A stretch of 12,439 bases of DNA, from positions 1 through 12,439 of the forward strand of contig JBIKVM010000065.1 in the NCBI GenBank assembly GCA_044356825.1, in the 5' to 3' direction. The translations under genes and the position numbers were made by a program. This document shows, piece after piece, positions 1-6,964 of the stretch (the first letter of the stretch is position 1; each line of letters opens with the position of its first letter). The notes beneath the pieces were generated by a model. It ran no database searches. It worked only from the letters and a program-made list of their open reading frames with translations, and had not been told where the DNA came from. The stretch is from JAUREX01 sp044356825 (GTDB lineage Bacteria; Pseudomonadota; Alphaproteobacteria; Rhodobacterales; Rhodobacteraceae).

Positions 1-417
1 CGCATCGCCCGTGGCGTAATGCAGCACGATCGGCACGATCGCCGCCTTGATGGCCGCGCCGCCCTCGATGGGCAGATCGACCGGCTCCGGTGCCTCCGCC
101 TCGACCCAGTCGCAGCGGCCACGCAGGGTGCGATCAGCCGAGATGGCTGCCCCGATCCGCCCGATCAGCCGGTCAAAGCGCGCGTCGCGGTCCTCGCCGG
201 TCTGCACGATCACCTCTAGCTCGGCCCGGTGCTGGTAGTGATAGAGGCGCGGCGAGAGCGTGACGCCGGGCTCGCCGGGGTTCCCGTCGCGCAGGATCAT
301 GAGGCCCGAGGGCGGGATGCGTTCTGGCAGAACCTCGCCGCGCAGGAGCGGCACGTGCGGGACCGTGCCGAGCAAATCCGCCAGAGCGGTGAGGATGGTT
401 TCTCGCTGGGTTGGCAT
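1..417 (-). CDS. Phage tail terminator-like protein (gpU position), partial
   Basis: Open reading frame of 139 codons that starts at the ATG complementary to 415-417 and runs off the left edge with no stop. The protein begins MPTQRETILTALADLLGTV and continues with a segment around LYHYQHRAELEVIVQTGE, the look of the small tail-completion proteins of siphophages in Rhodobacteraceae prophages. Some databases label relatives 'acyl-CoA transferase', a label I think is spurious. Its place, after the gpZ-position gene, matches lambda U (131 residues), which caps the tail tube and joins it to the head. The reading frame is clean, so the gene may be functional. There is no good ribosome binding site just upstream, and a plus-strand toxin-antitoxin module now lies between this gene and the rest of the operon, so its expression by read-through is uncertain. 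Function is inferred from position and general resemblance. Confidence 0.75.
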   Translation of the reverse strand, partial: MPTQRETILTALADLLGTVPHVPLLRGEVLPERIPPSGLMILRDGNPGEPGVTLSPRLYHYQHRAELEVIVQTGEDRDARFDRLIGRIGAAISADRTLRGRCDWVEAEAPEPVDLPIEGGAAIKAAIVPIVLHYATGDA

Positions 418-465
418 GGGAAGGGTTCCAATGCTGACTGGAAGCTGCAGCGCCTTTGTGCCAGG

Positions 466-488
466 AGGGTATTACTTGATGATACCTT
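466..488 (+). promoter_or_regulatory. Candidate operator upstream of the first toxin-antitoxin pair
   Basis: An inverted repeat has arms AGGGTAT (466-472) and ATACCTT (482-488), matching at six of seven positions around a 9-base centre. It lies 17 bases before the antitoxin ATG. Ribbon-helix-helix antitoxins usually bind such sites to repress their own operon, so autoregulation is plausible. No convincing -35/-10 pair could be placed here. A ribosome binding site AGAAGGA (491-497) precedes the ATG at 505. Confidence 0.4.
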
Positions 489-504
489 GTAGAAGGAATC
501 ACGC

Positions 505-789
505 ATGAGCGCGGTCCGACCTGTAGCGGTCAAATTGGACGAAGCTACGCGCAACCGGCTTCAGAAGCTGGCTGAAGCCCGTGATCGCACGCCACACTGG
601 ATCCTGCGCGAAGCGGTCGCCGAATTCCTGGATCGCGAAGAAAAGCGCGAGGCCTTTCGCCAATCTGCGCTTGAAGCATGGCACGAATACGAGCTCACCG
701 GCTTGCACGTGACGCACAGCGAGGCGGATGCCTGGCTGGCCCGTCTGGAGGGCGGCGAATTCTGCGAGCCGCCTGAATGCCACCCCTGA
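505..789 (+). CDS. Ribbon-helix-helix (CopG-family) antitoxin
   Basis: Protein of 94 residues. The N-terminal part (about residues 6-45) has the strand-helix-helix pattern of CopG/MetJ DNA-binding proteins: a basic-hydrophobic strand RPVAVKLDEATRNRLQKLA, then a second helix with WILREAVAEFLDREE. The C-terminal half is acidic and helical (EADAWLARLEGGEF), as expected for the part that wraps the toxin. In such systems the antitoxin neutralises the toxin by direct binding and represses the operon. The ATG at 505 follows a good AGAAGGA site. The gene overlaps the toxin gene downstream by 13 bases, which implies translational coupling. The module is on the plus strand, against the phage late operon, and sits immediately upstream of the tail gene ending at the left edge. 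Family is clear; the exact subfamily is not. Confidence 0.85.
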   Translation: MSAVRPVAVKLDEATRNRLQKLAEARDRTPHWILREAVAEFLDREEKREAFRQSALEAWHEYELTGLHVTHSEADAWLARLEGGEFCEPPECHP

Positions 790-1067
790 TCTGGTCACCA
801 GCCGCGCTACGCGACATTGAGCGTCTGCATCTGTTTCTGGCCGAGAAGAACGCGACGGCAGCGTTCGAAGCCGTGAAGGCCAACCGAACGCATGTCAAAA
901 CCCTCGCAGACCAGCCGGCAGCTGGCCGCCCCGCTGAACATATGGCGCCGGAATTCTGGGAATGGATCATCCCCTTCGGAGGCAGCGGCTACATCGCGCT
1001 TTACCGATTTGATGGCGAGAAGGCCGTAATCTTGGCCGTCCGCCACCAGCGAGAAGCGGGTTACTGA
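777..1067 (+). CDS. RelE/ParE-superfamily toxin
   Basis: Protein of 96 residues that starts inside the antitoxin gene (13-base overlap). The fold signature of the RelE/ParE toxins is present: an N-terminal strand (PLIWSPAALRDIERLHLFLAE), two helices ending near VKTLADQPAAGRPAE, then antiparallel strands with WEWIIPFGGSGYIALYRF and the C-terminal AVILAVRHQREAGY. The closing VRHQREAGY segment matches the conserved end of this family. RelE-type members cleave mRNA on the ribosome and ParE-type members poison DNA gyrase. This one looks nearer the ParE/plasmid-stabilisation branch, but the target cannot be read from sequence. It forms a two-gene operon with the antitoxin at 505-789. The reading frame is intact and of normal length. 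Confidence 0.87.
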   Translation: MPPLIWSPAALRDIERLHLFLAEKNATAAFEAVKANRTHVKTLADQPAAGRPAEHMAPEFWEWIIPFGGSGYIALYRFDGEKAVILAVRHQREAGY

Positions 1068-1127
1068 TCTACAGAGCGTGATTTTTCTATCCTGCCATGC
1101 GCGCTATTGGCCACAACGATGTCGAAC

Positions 1128-1217
1128 GGCACGACCTCGCCGCGCGGCAGCGGCATATTGCAGGACCGTGCGCAGGAGGTCCGCCAACGCGGTCAGGATG
1201 GTCTCGCGGGGTGTCAT
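1128..1217 (-). pseudogene. Decayed copy of the start of the tail gene
   Basis: On the minus strand from the ATG at 1215-1217 the frame reads MTPRETILTALADLLRTV, against MPTQRETILTALADLLGTV in the intact tail gene that starts at 417; twelve residues (RETILTALADLL) are identical. After that one extra base shifts the frame. Correcting it restores MPLPRGEVVP against VPLLRGEVLP in the intact copy. Similarity ends at about 1128, after some 30 codons. The nucleotide match between 1128-1217 and 326-417 is clearly visible but not perfect, so this is a diverged relative and not a recent duplication. It lies 32 bases after the ParE stop, which is where the tail gene would be expected if the plus-strand toxin-antitoxin module were absent. 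I read it as the remnant of the original tail gene. Confidence 0.75.
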
Positions 1218-1249
1218 GATCGTCCCGGTTCGCCGGAGCCCGCCCGGAC

Positions 1250-1594
1250 CTATGGATCGTTTCTCGCCTTGTCCGCTCGAAGCCTGCCGAGGCGGCTCGG
1301 TAGATCGCTACGGCTATGGAGGAGGTCGATGACGATGATCTGGTCTGGGTCTTCGACGAAGACCACGAAGTGCTGGCCTGCGCGCGTGAAGCGCAGGTCC
1401 TCCGGCAGATCAGGATCGATCAGAAGTCGGCAATCCTGGGTGATGGCGGTCCCGGCCGCGATCTCCGCGCATCGCGCGATCAGGTCCTCTAGATAGGCCG
1501 CCGCCTGCCGAGGTCCGAAGGTCTCCGTGGTCCAGCGCGCGATTTCTTCAATGGCCAAGCTTGCCTGTCGCGTCAGGCGCCAAGGCTTCGGCAT
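1250..1594 (-). CDS. parE: ParE-family toxin
   Basis: Protein of 114 residues with the ParE layout: N-terminal strand and helix (KPWRLTRQASLAIEEIARW), a second helix (PRQAAAYLEDLIARCAEIA), then strands with DLRFTRAGQHFVVFVEDPDQ and the ending IIVIDLLHSRSDLPSRL. Family members inhibit DNA gyrase and act on plasmid or prophage maintenance when the antitoxin is lost. The ATG overlaps the ParD stop by one base (TGATG at 1592-1596), so translation is coupled. The C-terminus after LHSRSDLPSRL is about 14 residues longer than usual (GRLRADKARNDP) and may be read into junction sequence. The gene is co-directional with the phage late operon and could also be transcribed from it. The gyrase target is known for the family, not shown here. 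Confidence 0.88.
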   Translation of the reverse strand: MPKPWRLTRQASLAIEEIARWTTETFGPRQAAAYLEDLIARCAEIAAGTAITQDCRLLIDPDLPEDLRFTRAGQHFVVFVEDPDQIIVIDLLHSRSDLPSRLGRLRADKARNDP

Positions 1595-1851
1595 CAGATT
1601 TCGACGCGGGCAGTTGCGAATGCGCGACGGATCGCCTCTTCACCGCTGCCCTCAGCCAGATCGCCCCGTCGCGCTTGCGCGAGGCCCGCGGAGAGCCGAT
1701 CACGGATCGCTGCAAGTTCTGTTTCCTCACGCTCGAGGAGGCGCAGACCTGCGCGCAGTGCCTCCGAGGCATTCTGATACCGGCCTGACGCAACCAGTCG
1801 ATCGACCAGTGCCGACTGACTTTCGGTCAGGACGACATTTCGGGTTCCCAT
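1594..1851 (-). CDS. parD: ParD-family antitoxin
   Basis: Protein of 85 residues. The N-terminal ribbon-helix-helix domain is typical of ParD/CC2985-type antitoxins: strand RNVVLTESQSALVDRLVASG, then the hallmark GRYQNASEALRAGLRLLERE with the conserved N-A-S-E turn. The C-terminal half (LAQARRGDLAEGSGEEAIRR) is the toxin-binding helix. ParD dimerises, binds its own promoter and blocks ParE. The start is fixed by a strong AGGAGG site (about 1857-1862, minus strand) six bases before the ATG at 1849-1851. It follows the gpZ-position gene by 60 bases, and that gap contains a good promoter and operator (see 1870-1905), so the pair has its own transcription unit inside the phage operon. Confidence 0.9.
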   Translation of the reverse strand: MGTRNVVLTESQSALVDRLVASGRYQNASEALRAGLRLLEREETELAAIRDRLSAGLAQARRGDLAEGSGEEAIRRAFATARVEI

Positions 1852-1869
1852 CTGAACCTCCTAAAGCTT

Positions 1870-1905
1870 CATTGGCAATGTATGCCACAAGCGGCGAAGT
1901 GTCGA
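1870..1905 (-). promoter_or_regulatory. Promoter and operator of the parDE pair
   Basis: Read on the minus strand, a -35 box TCGACA (1900-1905) and a -10 box TACATT (1877-1882) are separated by exactly 17 bases. Two inverted repeats lie over the -10 region: TGGCA/TGCCA with a 5-base centre (1887-1873) and CATTG/CAATG with a 1-base centre (1880-1870). Such overlap fits repression by ParD. The ribosome binding site and start of parD follow within about 20 bases. Boxes and repeats are seen directly; activity is inferred. Confidence 0.55.
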
Positions 1906-1911
1906 TACAGG

Positions 1912-2538
1912 TCAGCCCCGTGGCTGGACCCAATTGGCTACGATCGCGCCGGGGATCCGCTCCTGAACGGCCCTGGCATCGCGCTCGAGATCGAGCCGCT
2001 TGCGCAGCTTGACCTGCGGCACGAGCAGGAAGATCGGCACGCTGGCCGCACCGCGCCCGGTCTTCGAGCGCGACGCCACACCAAGGCCCCGGCTGTTCAC
2101 GCGACCCTCGGCGACGAGGAGGCTCGGGCCGCGGGGTCGATAGACGAAGCGCAGCCGCAGCCCGCGTCGGCGTTCCCATTCGGCGGGGCTGAGGCGTTTG
2201 CCGCCGCTGCCCCTGCCGGCCGCCGGGGTCGGGATCGCGAGCCAGAAGCCCGACCGCGACCGGATCAGCGCGCCCGCATCATGCGCGCCGATGATCGCCG
2301 GCGCCTTCGACCAGACGAGGGCCGCGGCGTTGAGGCTGGGCCTCGCCTTGGGATAGCTCTCCGAACGGATGGTGCGGGCGAGGCGGGCCCCGAGCCCCGC
2401 GCCCATGATCTGCGCGCGCCAGGCCGCCTTGAGCCCGGCCCCGGCCGAGCGGATCGCGGCCGTGACCGCGCGCTCGCCTGCCGCGGCCTCGGCCGCCATC
2501 AGCCGCGCAATGTCGCCCGCGATCTCCATGCGGATCAT
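1912..2538 (-). CDS. Minor tail protein, gpZ position (DUF6441-like)
   Basis: Protein of 208 residues, rich in Arg and Ala. It begins with a helical segment (MIRMEIAGDIARLMAAEAAA) and has a central portion with SYPKARPSLNAAALVWSKAP and GFWLAIPTP, followed by a conserved-looking SPAEWERRRGLRLRFVYRPR. I recognise this as the DUF6441 type of protein common in Rhodobacterales prophages. Lambda Z, of similar size (192 residues), occupies the same slot between FII and U and helps complete the tail end that joins the head. The start at 2538 is supported by GAGGG seven to eight bases upstream and by a 15-base gap after the gpFII-like stop. The family name is from memory of sequence style; the tail role is inferred from gene order. 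Confidence 0.72.
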   Translation of the reverse strand: MIRMEIAGDIARLMAAEAAAGERAVTAAIRSAGAGLKAAWRAQIMGAGLGARLARTIRSESYPKARPSLNAAALVWSKAPAIIGAHDAGALIRSRSGFWLAIPTPAAGRGSGGKRLSPAEWERRRGLRLRFVYRPRGPSLLVAEGRVNSRGLGVASRSKTGRGAASVPIFLLVPQVKLRKRLDLERDARAVQERIPGAIVANWVQPRG

Positions 2539-2553
2539 CCCGGCGCCCTCGCG

Positions 2554-2898
2554 CTATGAAGCCGGATCTGCATGCGGGTCGGGCCACCAGGGCAAGAGCT
2601 CCACCGTCCAGACGAGGCGCTCCCGATCCCGTTGCGGCGCGCCCTGCACGACGAAGATCTCGCCCGCGATCTCGAAGCGGTCACCCGCGGCAAGCTCGGG
2701 GCAGTCGGAAACCCGCACATCGAGCACCACGCTGTCGCTCACAAGCCGCGCCGCCCCGAACTCGACCATGCGGTCCGGATTGCGGCGCATCACCTGAACG
2801 CTGCGGTCCACCCCGACGCCCGCCTGATGGTAGAGCGCCGGGGTGGAAAGGTTCGGATCCGCGAAGAGGGCCTCAACCGCGTCGGCGAAGGCCGCCAT
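2554..2898 (-). CDS. Head-tail connector, gpFII-like
   Basis: Protein of 114 residues, close to lambda FII (117). It begins MAAFADAVEALFADPNLSTPALYHQAGVG..., has a mid-section DSVVLDVRVSDCPELAAGDR, and ends with EIFVVQGAPQRDRERLVWTV and LLPWWPD. The pattern of an N-terminal helix followed by a small beta barrel with a GD-FEI-GE-F-V-QGAP core is typical of FII-type joining proteins, which bind the filled head at the portal and give the tail its docking site. I chose the ATG at 2896-2898 because it overlaps the capsid stop as TGATG. An upstream start at 2979 would add 27 residues wholly overlapping the capsid gene. There is no separate gpFI-type gene between the capsid gene and this one, unlike in lambda. 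Confidence 0.8.
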   Translation of the reverse strand: MAAFADAVEALFADPNLSTPALYHQAGVGVDRSVQVMRRNPDRMVEFGAARLVSDSVVLDVRVSDCPELAAGDRFEIAGEIFVVQGAPQRDRERLVWTVELLPWWPDPHADPAS

Positions 2899-3911
2899 CA
2901 CGTCCGCCGCGCCGAACGCAGCACTTGCGGGCGGGTGCAGATCGGGAGCGGGTTCGACTCGATCTCGAGGCGCACCCATTCGTCGCGGTCGCGGTCGGGG
3001 ATCATGCGCGCGTAGAGCGGCAGGCCGAGCGTGTTCACCGTCTCAAAGGTGTCGGCCGGGGCGAAGTATATCTCGAAGAGGCCCTCGATGCCCTGAGGGT
3101 AGAAATACGCCTTGTCGGTCGGCACGCCCACGGTCGTGTTCCCGCCATAGCGGCGGAAGGTGATGCCCGCGAAGGTGAACTCGTCCACGACCCGGCCGCG
3201 CAACTCGTTCGCCGCTGCCGTGTTGAGGTAGGTCTCGCGGATCTCCTTGTGGGCGACGAGATCGGCGAAGAAGGCCGAACCGCATTCGGCGCGCAACTGC
3301 ACCGGCCCGATGGCAAGCCCGCCGAGGCTGTCCTCGACGCTCTCGATCAGCGCCTGGCAGCGTTTGCGCAGTGCGCCCGAGGCGGGCGTCGCATTGTCGA
3401 GGTCGAAGTCGATCTCGGCCGCGGGCGTGATCGCGAACTCGCTCGCGTAATCGATGACCGTCGCCCCGTCGCGGGGATCCTTCACCAGCCCCTGGATCGC
3501 ATTGAGGAGGTGGTATTCGAAGGTGAACTCGGCGTCCGAGCGCAGGCGCTGCATGCGCCGCGCCACTTCGGCCTGCGCCTGCTGGGCCGAGCTTTCGGAC
3601 CCGAACTCGCGCAGGGCCTGGATCTCGGAGGCCCAGAGCACATCCTGCTTCTTGAACTGCCGGCAGACGAAGGCGCGGACTTGCCGCCGCTCGGGGCTCT
3701 GGTTGTCGTAGCCCGCGCCGCGTTCCGAGAAGGGGATGAGGGCGAGCGTGCCGTCGCGGCTTTCGATGATGACGCTGCGCGTGCGCACGCCCCTGCTGCC
3801 GAAGATTCCCGAGCCCGAAAGGGTCGCGGGGCGGAAGGGGATGTTCTCGAGCGCGCGCGTCAGTTCGACGAGCGAGAAGGCATCGCTCTCGAAGATGTCC
3901 ATGGTTGCCAT
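2898..3911 (-). CDS. Major capsid protein, lambda gpE family
   Basis: Protein of 337 residues against 341 for lambda E. It starts MATMDIFESDAFSLVELTRALENIPFRP, typical of the gpE family, with the N-arm followed by SRDGTLALIPFSERG and QVRAFVCRQFKKQD. The long helix region lies near residues 100-160 and includes EFTFEYHLLNAIQGLVKDP. The C-terminal part contains FRRYGGNTTVGVPTDKAYFY and VRLEIESNPLPICTRPQVL, matching the conserved I-E-S-x-P-L-P ending of the family. It forms the HK97-fold shell. The start is supported by AAAGGA upstream, with the gene 24 bases after the decoration gene. A second ATG three codons in is a possible alternative. The order decoration protein then capsid protein is as in lambda D-E. 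Confidence 0.93.
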   Translation of the reverse strand: MATMDIFESDAFSLVELTRALENIPFRPATLSGSGIFGSRGVRTRSVIIESRDGTLALIPFSERGAGYDNQSPERRQVRAFVCRQFKKQDVLWASEIQALREFGSESSAQQAQAEVARRMQRLRSDAEFTFEYHLLNAIQGLVKDPRDGATVIDYASEFAITPAAEIDFDLDNATPASGALRKRCQALIESVEDSLGGLAIGPVQLRAECGSAFFADLVAHKEIRETYLNTAAANELRGRVVDEFTFAGITFRRYGGNTTVGVPTDKAYFYPQGIEGLFEIYFAPADTFETVNTLGLPLYARMIPDRDRDEWVRLEIESNPLPICTRPQVLRSARRT

Positions 3912-3935
3912 GGGGATGTCCTTTCGATGGAGGGA

Positions 3936-4307
3936 TCAGCGCAGCACGATGCCGAGCGCGGCAAGGGCAGCGGTTGCGGCGGCGATCTGGGGTTCGGTCG
4001 CGCCGGTCGGAAAGGCAATCTCGTGGCGGTTCACGATCACGGGGCCGCGAAGCACGACGACGCCCGGGGCATCGGCGGCAGTCGCATCGACCCCGTCCCA
4101 GAGGATCGCGGCCGCGTTCTGGCTGCCGTTGGAGGCTCCGGGGGAGAGCACGGTGAACTTGCCGCCCGTGGTGATCTTGCCCAGCACCGTGCCGGGTTCG
4201 AGCTTGCCTGCGCCCGAGGCGATGGTGACGGTTTCACGGGTGTAGTCGCGCAGCACTTCCCAGACGAGGAAGCCGCCTGCGTGTCTGCCTTCGGTCAATG
4301 TGGGCAT
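3936..4307 (-). CDS. Head decoration protein, lambda gpD family
   Basis: Protein of 123 residues (lambda D: 110). It contains GGFLVWEVLRDYTRETVTI near the start, then a glycine-rich beta section (GKLEPGTVLGKITTGGKFTV) and ILWDGVDATAADAPGVVVLRG followed by the IVNRHEIAFPTGAT segment. This order matches the bacteriophage lambda D family. Its members trimerise on the expanded capsid and stabilise it after DNA enters. The ribosome binding site AAAGGA lies inside the end of the protease gene, and the ATG follows that stop by only six bases, so the two are likely coupled. No anomalies are seen. Confidence 0.92.
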   Translation of the reverse strand: MPTLTEGRHAGGFLVWEVLRDYTRETVTIASGAGKLEPGTVLGKITTGGKFTVLSPGASNGSQNAAAILWDGVDATAADAPGVVVLRGPVIVNRHEIAFPTGATEPQIAAATAALAALGIVLR

Positions 4308-4313
4308 GGGGGA

Positions 4314-5402
4314 TCATCCTTTCTGTCGGAAGGTGCGGGCGATCACGTCGCCCCAAGGGTTGACGGGGGCCGCCCGGCCGGGCTGGGCATGGGCGGCGCT
4401 GATCTCGGGCGCGGTCTCGGCCCTGAGGGCGAGGAGGCGGTTGCGCACCGCATCGAGGTCCGCGCCCTCCTCGAGGAAGCGCCCGGCCATCTGCGGCTGC
4501 CCCGCGAGGCGGCAGAGGTCGATCACCGCGCGCGCATGCGCCATGGCCTCGGCGCGGATGCCATTTGCATCGAGCCCGGTGTTTACGGCGGCAACACGGC
4601 GCTCGGACGGGATCGATGGGTGGGTGTGACCGACGGAAACACCCTCGCCTTGCCCAGTCGGTGCCGATGGATCCTCTGATGCCTTGGTGGTGTCGCCCGG
4701 AGTGATGTTGTCGTTCGCAACATCACTTTCGGGCGCGGTCGGCGGGGGTTCCTCCGCCGTCTGGTCCGGATCGCCTTCAAGACCGTCGGCGGCGGCGACG
4801 GTTGCCGCGACATCCTCGAGCAGCGCAGGCGGCGCGTTGCGGAAGCGCGCGATGTCGAAGCTCGCCGCAATCCGCACCGGCTCGATCATGCGCGTGGCAA
4901 GCCCCGCCTCGAGGGCCGCCTGCGCATCGAACCAGGTCTCGGCCGCCATGAGCGCCGCGATTTCTTCCTCGGCGCGTCCGGACCGGGCGGCATAGCCGCG
5001 GACCATGCCGCCCGCGATCTTGTCCATGGTGTCTGCCATCTCGCGCATGTCGGTGGCGGTGCCCATCACGAGCCCCGAGGGGTCGTGGATCATGAGGAAG
5101 GCATTCTCGGGCATGACGATCTCATCGCCCGCCATGGCCACATAGGAGGCGGCCGAGGCTGCTACGCCGTCGATCCAGACGGTGATCGTTCCGTCATGCC
5201 GCTGGAGGGCATTGTAGATTGCCACCGCGTCGAAGACCGAGCCGCCTGGACTGTTTAGGCGCAGATCGATGGGCACCCCGTCGGGCAGTGCGCCGAGTTC
5301 CGCGAGGAACCCCTTGGCGCTGACGCCATAGGCGCCGATCTCGTCATAGATCAGCACTTCCGCGCTCGTGCCGCGGGCGCGGATCGTGTACCAGTTCTTC
5401 AT
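4314..5402 (-). CDS. Head maturation protease (ClpP-fold, gpC-like) with scaffold-like tail
   Basis: Protein of 362 residues from the ATG at 5400-5402, chosen because the portal stop is only four bases upstream and AGGAG precedes it; a start at 5444 would lie inside the portal gene. Residues 1-185 are a ClpP/SppA-like serine protease: RLNSPGGSVFDAVAIYNAL (48-66) is the oxyanion segment, Ser83 in GVAASAAS is the likely nucleophile, His106 in MIHDPSG the base, and Asp159 in WFDAQAALEAGL the probable third residue. Family members cut scaffold and portal during head assembly. Residues about 205-270 are an acidic, Pro/Thr-rich linker. Residues 270-362 form a helical C-terminal segment ending PVNPWGDVIARTF. 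In lambda the equivalent C-terminal part of C doubles as the scaffold Nu3 through an internal start, and the layout here suggests the same; that part is inference. Confidence 0.9.
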   Translation of the reverse strand: MKNWYTIRARGTSAEVLIYDEIGAYGVSAKGFLAELGALPDGVPIDLRLNSPGGSVFDAVAIYNALQRHDGTITVWIDGVAASAASYVAMAGDEIVMPENAFLMIHDPSGLVMGTATDMREMADTMDKIAGGMVRGYAARSGRAEEEIAALMAAETWFDAQAALEAGLATRMIEPVRIAASFDIARFRNAPPALLEDVAATVAAADGLEGDPDQTAEEPPPTAPESDVANDNITPGDTTKASEDPSAPTGQGEGVSVGHTHPSIPSERRVAAVNTGLDANGIRAEAMAHARAVIDLCRLAGQPQMAGRFLEEGADLDAVRNRLLALRAETAPEISAAHAQPGRAAPVNPWGDVIARTFRQKG

Positions 5403-5406
5403 CCTT

Positions 5407-6960
5407 TCACTCCTGTTCGGATTGCGCGCCCGCGTCGGATCCATCGGTTTCCGGGTCGGGCAGCCGTGTGGGCGTGGCCCGCGCGCCTTGCGTCTCGCCG
5501 GGCTTGGCGCGGTAGCTCAGCCCCAGATCAGCCGCGCGCTTGGCGTCGGCGGCGTTCTCGCGGTCGACCTCCTCGACGTCGTAGCCGGTGGCCTCGACCA
5601 CCTTGCGGCGCGAGGTGATCCCCGCCTCCATGGCAAGGACCTGTGCCTGGATATCCTTCAAGGGATCGACCCAGTCCCAGCGCGGCGGGATCCATTGTGC
5701 TGCGCGGAATCGGCCGGGTGCGGCAGCGAACCCGGGCAGATCGAGCGCGCCCGACAGCGCCGCGGTTTCCATCCAGCGCGCCCAGACGGGGCGGCAGAAC
5801 TGGTGGACAATCACGCCATGCTGCAATTGGCCGATGCGGCGGCGGAACTCCACGAGTTCGGCCCGTAGGCTCGAGTAGTTCGCCTGCCGCACATCGCCGG
5901 TGACGAGGTGATAGGGCAGACCAAGCGAGGCTGAGACGGCGAGCAACGTGCGGTACTGGAACGCCTCGTAGCCCCCGCCCACATCGGCGGGGCTCGAGAA
6001 CTTCACATCCTCCCCCGGCAACAGCACCTGCATGGTGCCGGGCTCGAGGCTGGCGATCGCGGCACCTTCGGTATCGGCCGCGCCTTCACCCATCATCGGC
6101 TCTTCCGGCGCGGTCTTGGTGATGAAGCCCGCGAACATCGCCGCGGTCTTCTTCCGGTCGAGTTCGGCGTCGTCATACTGATCGAGCAGGAAGAGCCGCA
6201 CCATGGCGGGTGCTACATGCGGCAGGCCCCGGATCTGGCCCGCATCGATGGGGCGGTAGATGTGCAGAACGTCCTCGGCCGGGACGCGGACAGTATCCGG
6301 CACCGCCACCCGCTGGTCCGTGCTGTCGCCCGGGTGGCGGCGGCGGAAGTGATAGGCGACGCGCCGCCCGATCGCATCGAACTCGATGCCGCAGCGGATG
6401 CGGTTGCCGGAGGGCAGCACTTCCGTCTTCTCGAAGGGCAGCATCTCGGACTGTAGGAGCTGCAATTGCATGGGCACCAGCAGACCGTCTTCGGCGCGCC
6501 GGGGCCGCAGCCGGACAAAACACTCGCCCGCGACGAACATCTCGCGCGCGACCATGGCCTGCAGCCCGTAGAAGTCGGTCAGCCCGTCCGCGTCGGCCTC
6601 GTCGGTCCAGGCGAGCCAAAGACGCTGGACCCGATCGCGCAGGCCCGCATCCTCGATGAGAGAGGAGGGCTTGATCCCGTCGCCGACGAGGTTTGCCGAA
6701 AAAGCCTCGCAGCCATTCGCCGCATAGCCGTTGGTGACCACGAGTTCCCGAGATCGGGCCAGCAGTCTCGGACCGCCCGCGGCGACCAGCGCGTTGATGT
6801 TCTCGAGCGGCGGGTTCCAGCCCTTGAGCCGGCGCTTCGCCATCGCCCCTTCGAGCCGCGCGCGCAGTCCGGAGGGACCGTGGCTCCGGGGGAGCCGCGT
6901 AAGCCCGGAGGACGCAGGGCCGCCAGCGCTGCGGGGGCGGAAGAGATCAATGATCCGCAT
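5407..6960 (-). CDS. Portal protein, lambda gpB family
   Basis: Protein of 517 residues (lambda B: 533). Family landmarks run throughout: an N-terminal KGWNPPLENINALVAAGG, then RSRELVVTNGYAANGCEAF, GDGIKPSSL, MVAREMFVAGECFVRLRPR, QLLQSEMLPF, VLHIYRPIDAGQIRGLPHVA and the Asp/Glu-rich helix LLDQYDDAELDRKKTAAMFA. The C-terminal half has LEPGTMQVLLPGEDVKFSSP and GLPYHLVTGDVRQANYSSLR. Twelve copies would form the ring through which terminase pumps DNA and to which the connector and tail attach. The C-terminal 40 residues are acidic and probably flexible. The gene begins four bases after the gpW stop, with AAGGGG nearby as ribosome binding site, and ends four bases before the protease ATG. Confidence 0.94.
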   Translation of the reverse strand: MRIIDLFRPRSAGGPASSGLTRLPRSHGPSGLRARLEGAMAKRRLKGWNPPLENINALVAAGGPRLLARSRELVVTNGYAANGCEAFSANLVGDGIKPSSLIEDAGLRDRVQRLWLAWTDEADADGLTDFYGLQAMVAREMFVAGECFVRLRPRRAEDGLLVPMQLQLLQSEMLPFEKTEVLPSGNRIRCGIEFDAIGRRVAYHFRRRHPGDSTDQRVAVPDTVRVPAEDVLHIYRPIDAGQIRGLPHVAPAMVRLFLLDQYDDAELDRKKTAAMFAGFITKTAPEEPMMGEGAADTEGAAIASLEPGTMQVLLPGEDVKFSSPADVGGGYEAFQYRTLLAVSASLGLPYHLVTGDVRQANYSSLRAELVEFRRRIGQLQHGVIVHQFCRPVWARWMETAALSGALDLPGFAAAPGRFRAAQWIPPRWDWVDPLKDIQAQVLAMEAGITSRRKVVEATGYDVEEVDRENAADAKRAADLGLSYRAKPGETQGARATPTRLPDPETDGSDAGAQSEQE

Positions 6961-6964
6961 CGCG

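Noticed and set aside
1081..1090. A run of five T after the first toxin gene, as a possible terminator
   Set aside because: No stable stem was found immediately upstream of the T run.
1849..1914. A PIN-domain-like start (CIDTSPLVAYIANEA) read on the minus strand in the frame upstream of parD
   Set aside because: Only about 16 suggestive codons, with no start codon or ribosome binding site; they coincide with the parDE promoter and then run into the parD gene out of frame. Could be chance, or at most a trace of a lost VapC-type gene.
2556..4679. A 707-codon plus-strand open frame opposite the capsid, decoration and protease genes
   Set aside because: The product is a low-complexity Arg/Ala/Glu-rich sequence with no domain, typical of the antisense frame of high-GC genes; the minus-strand genes there are clear phage proteins.
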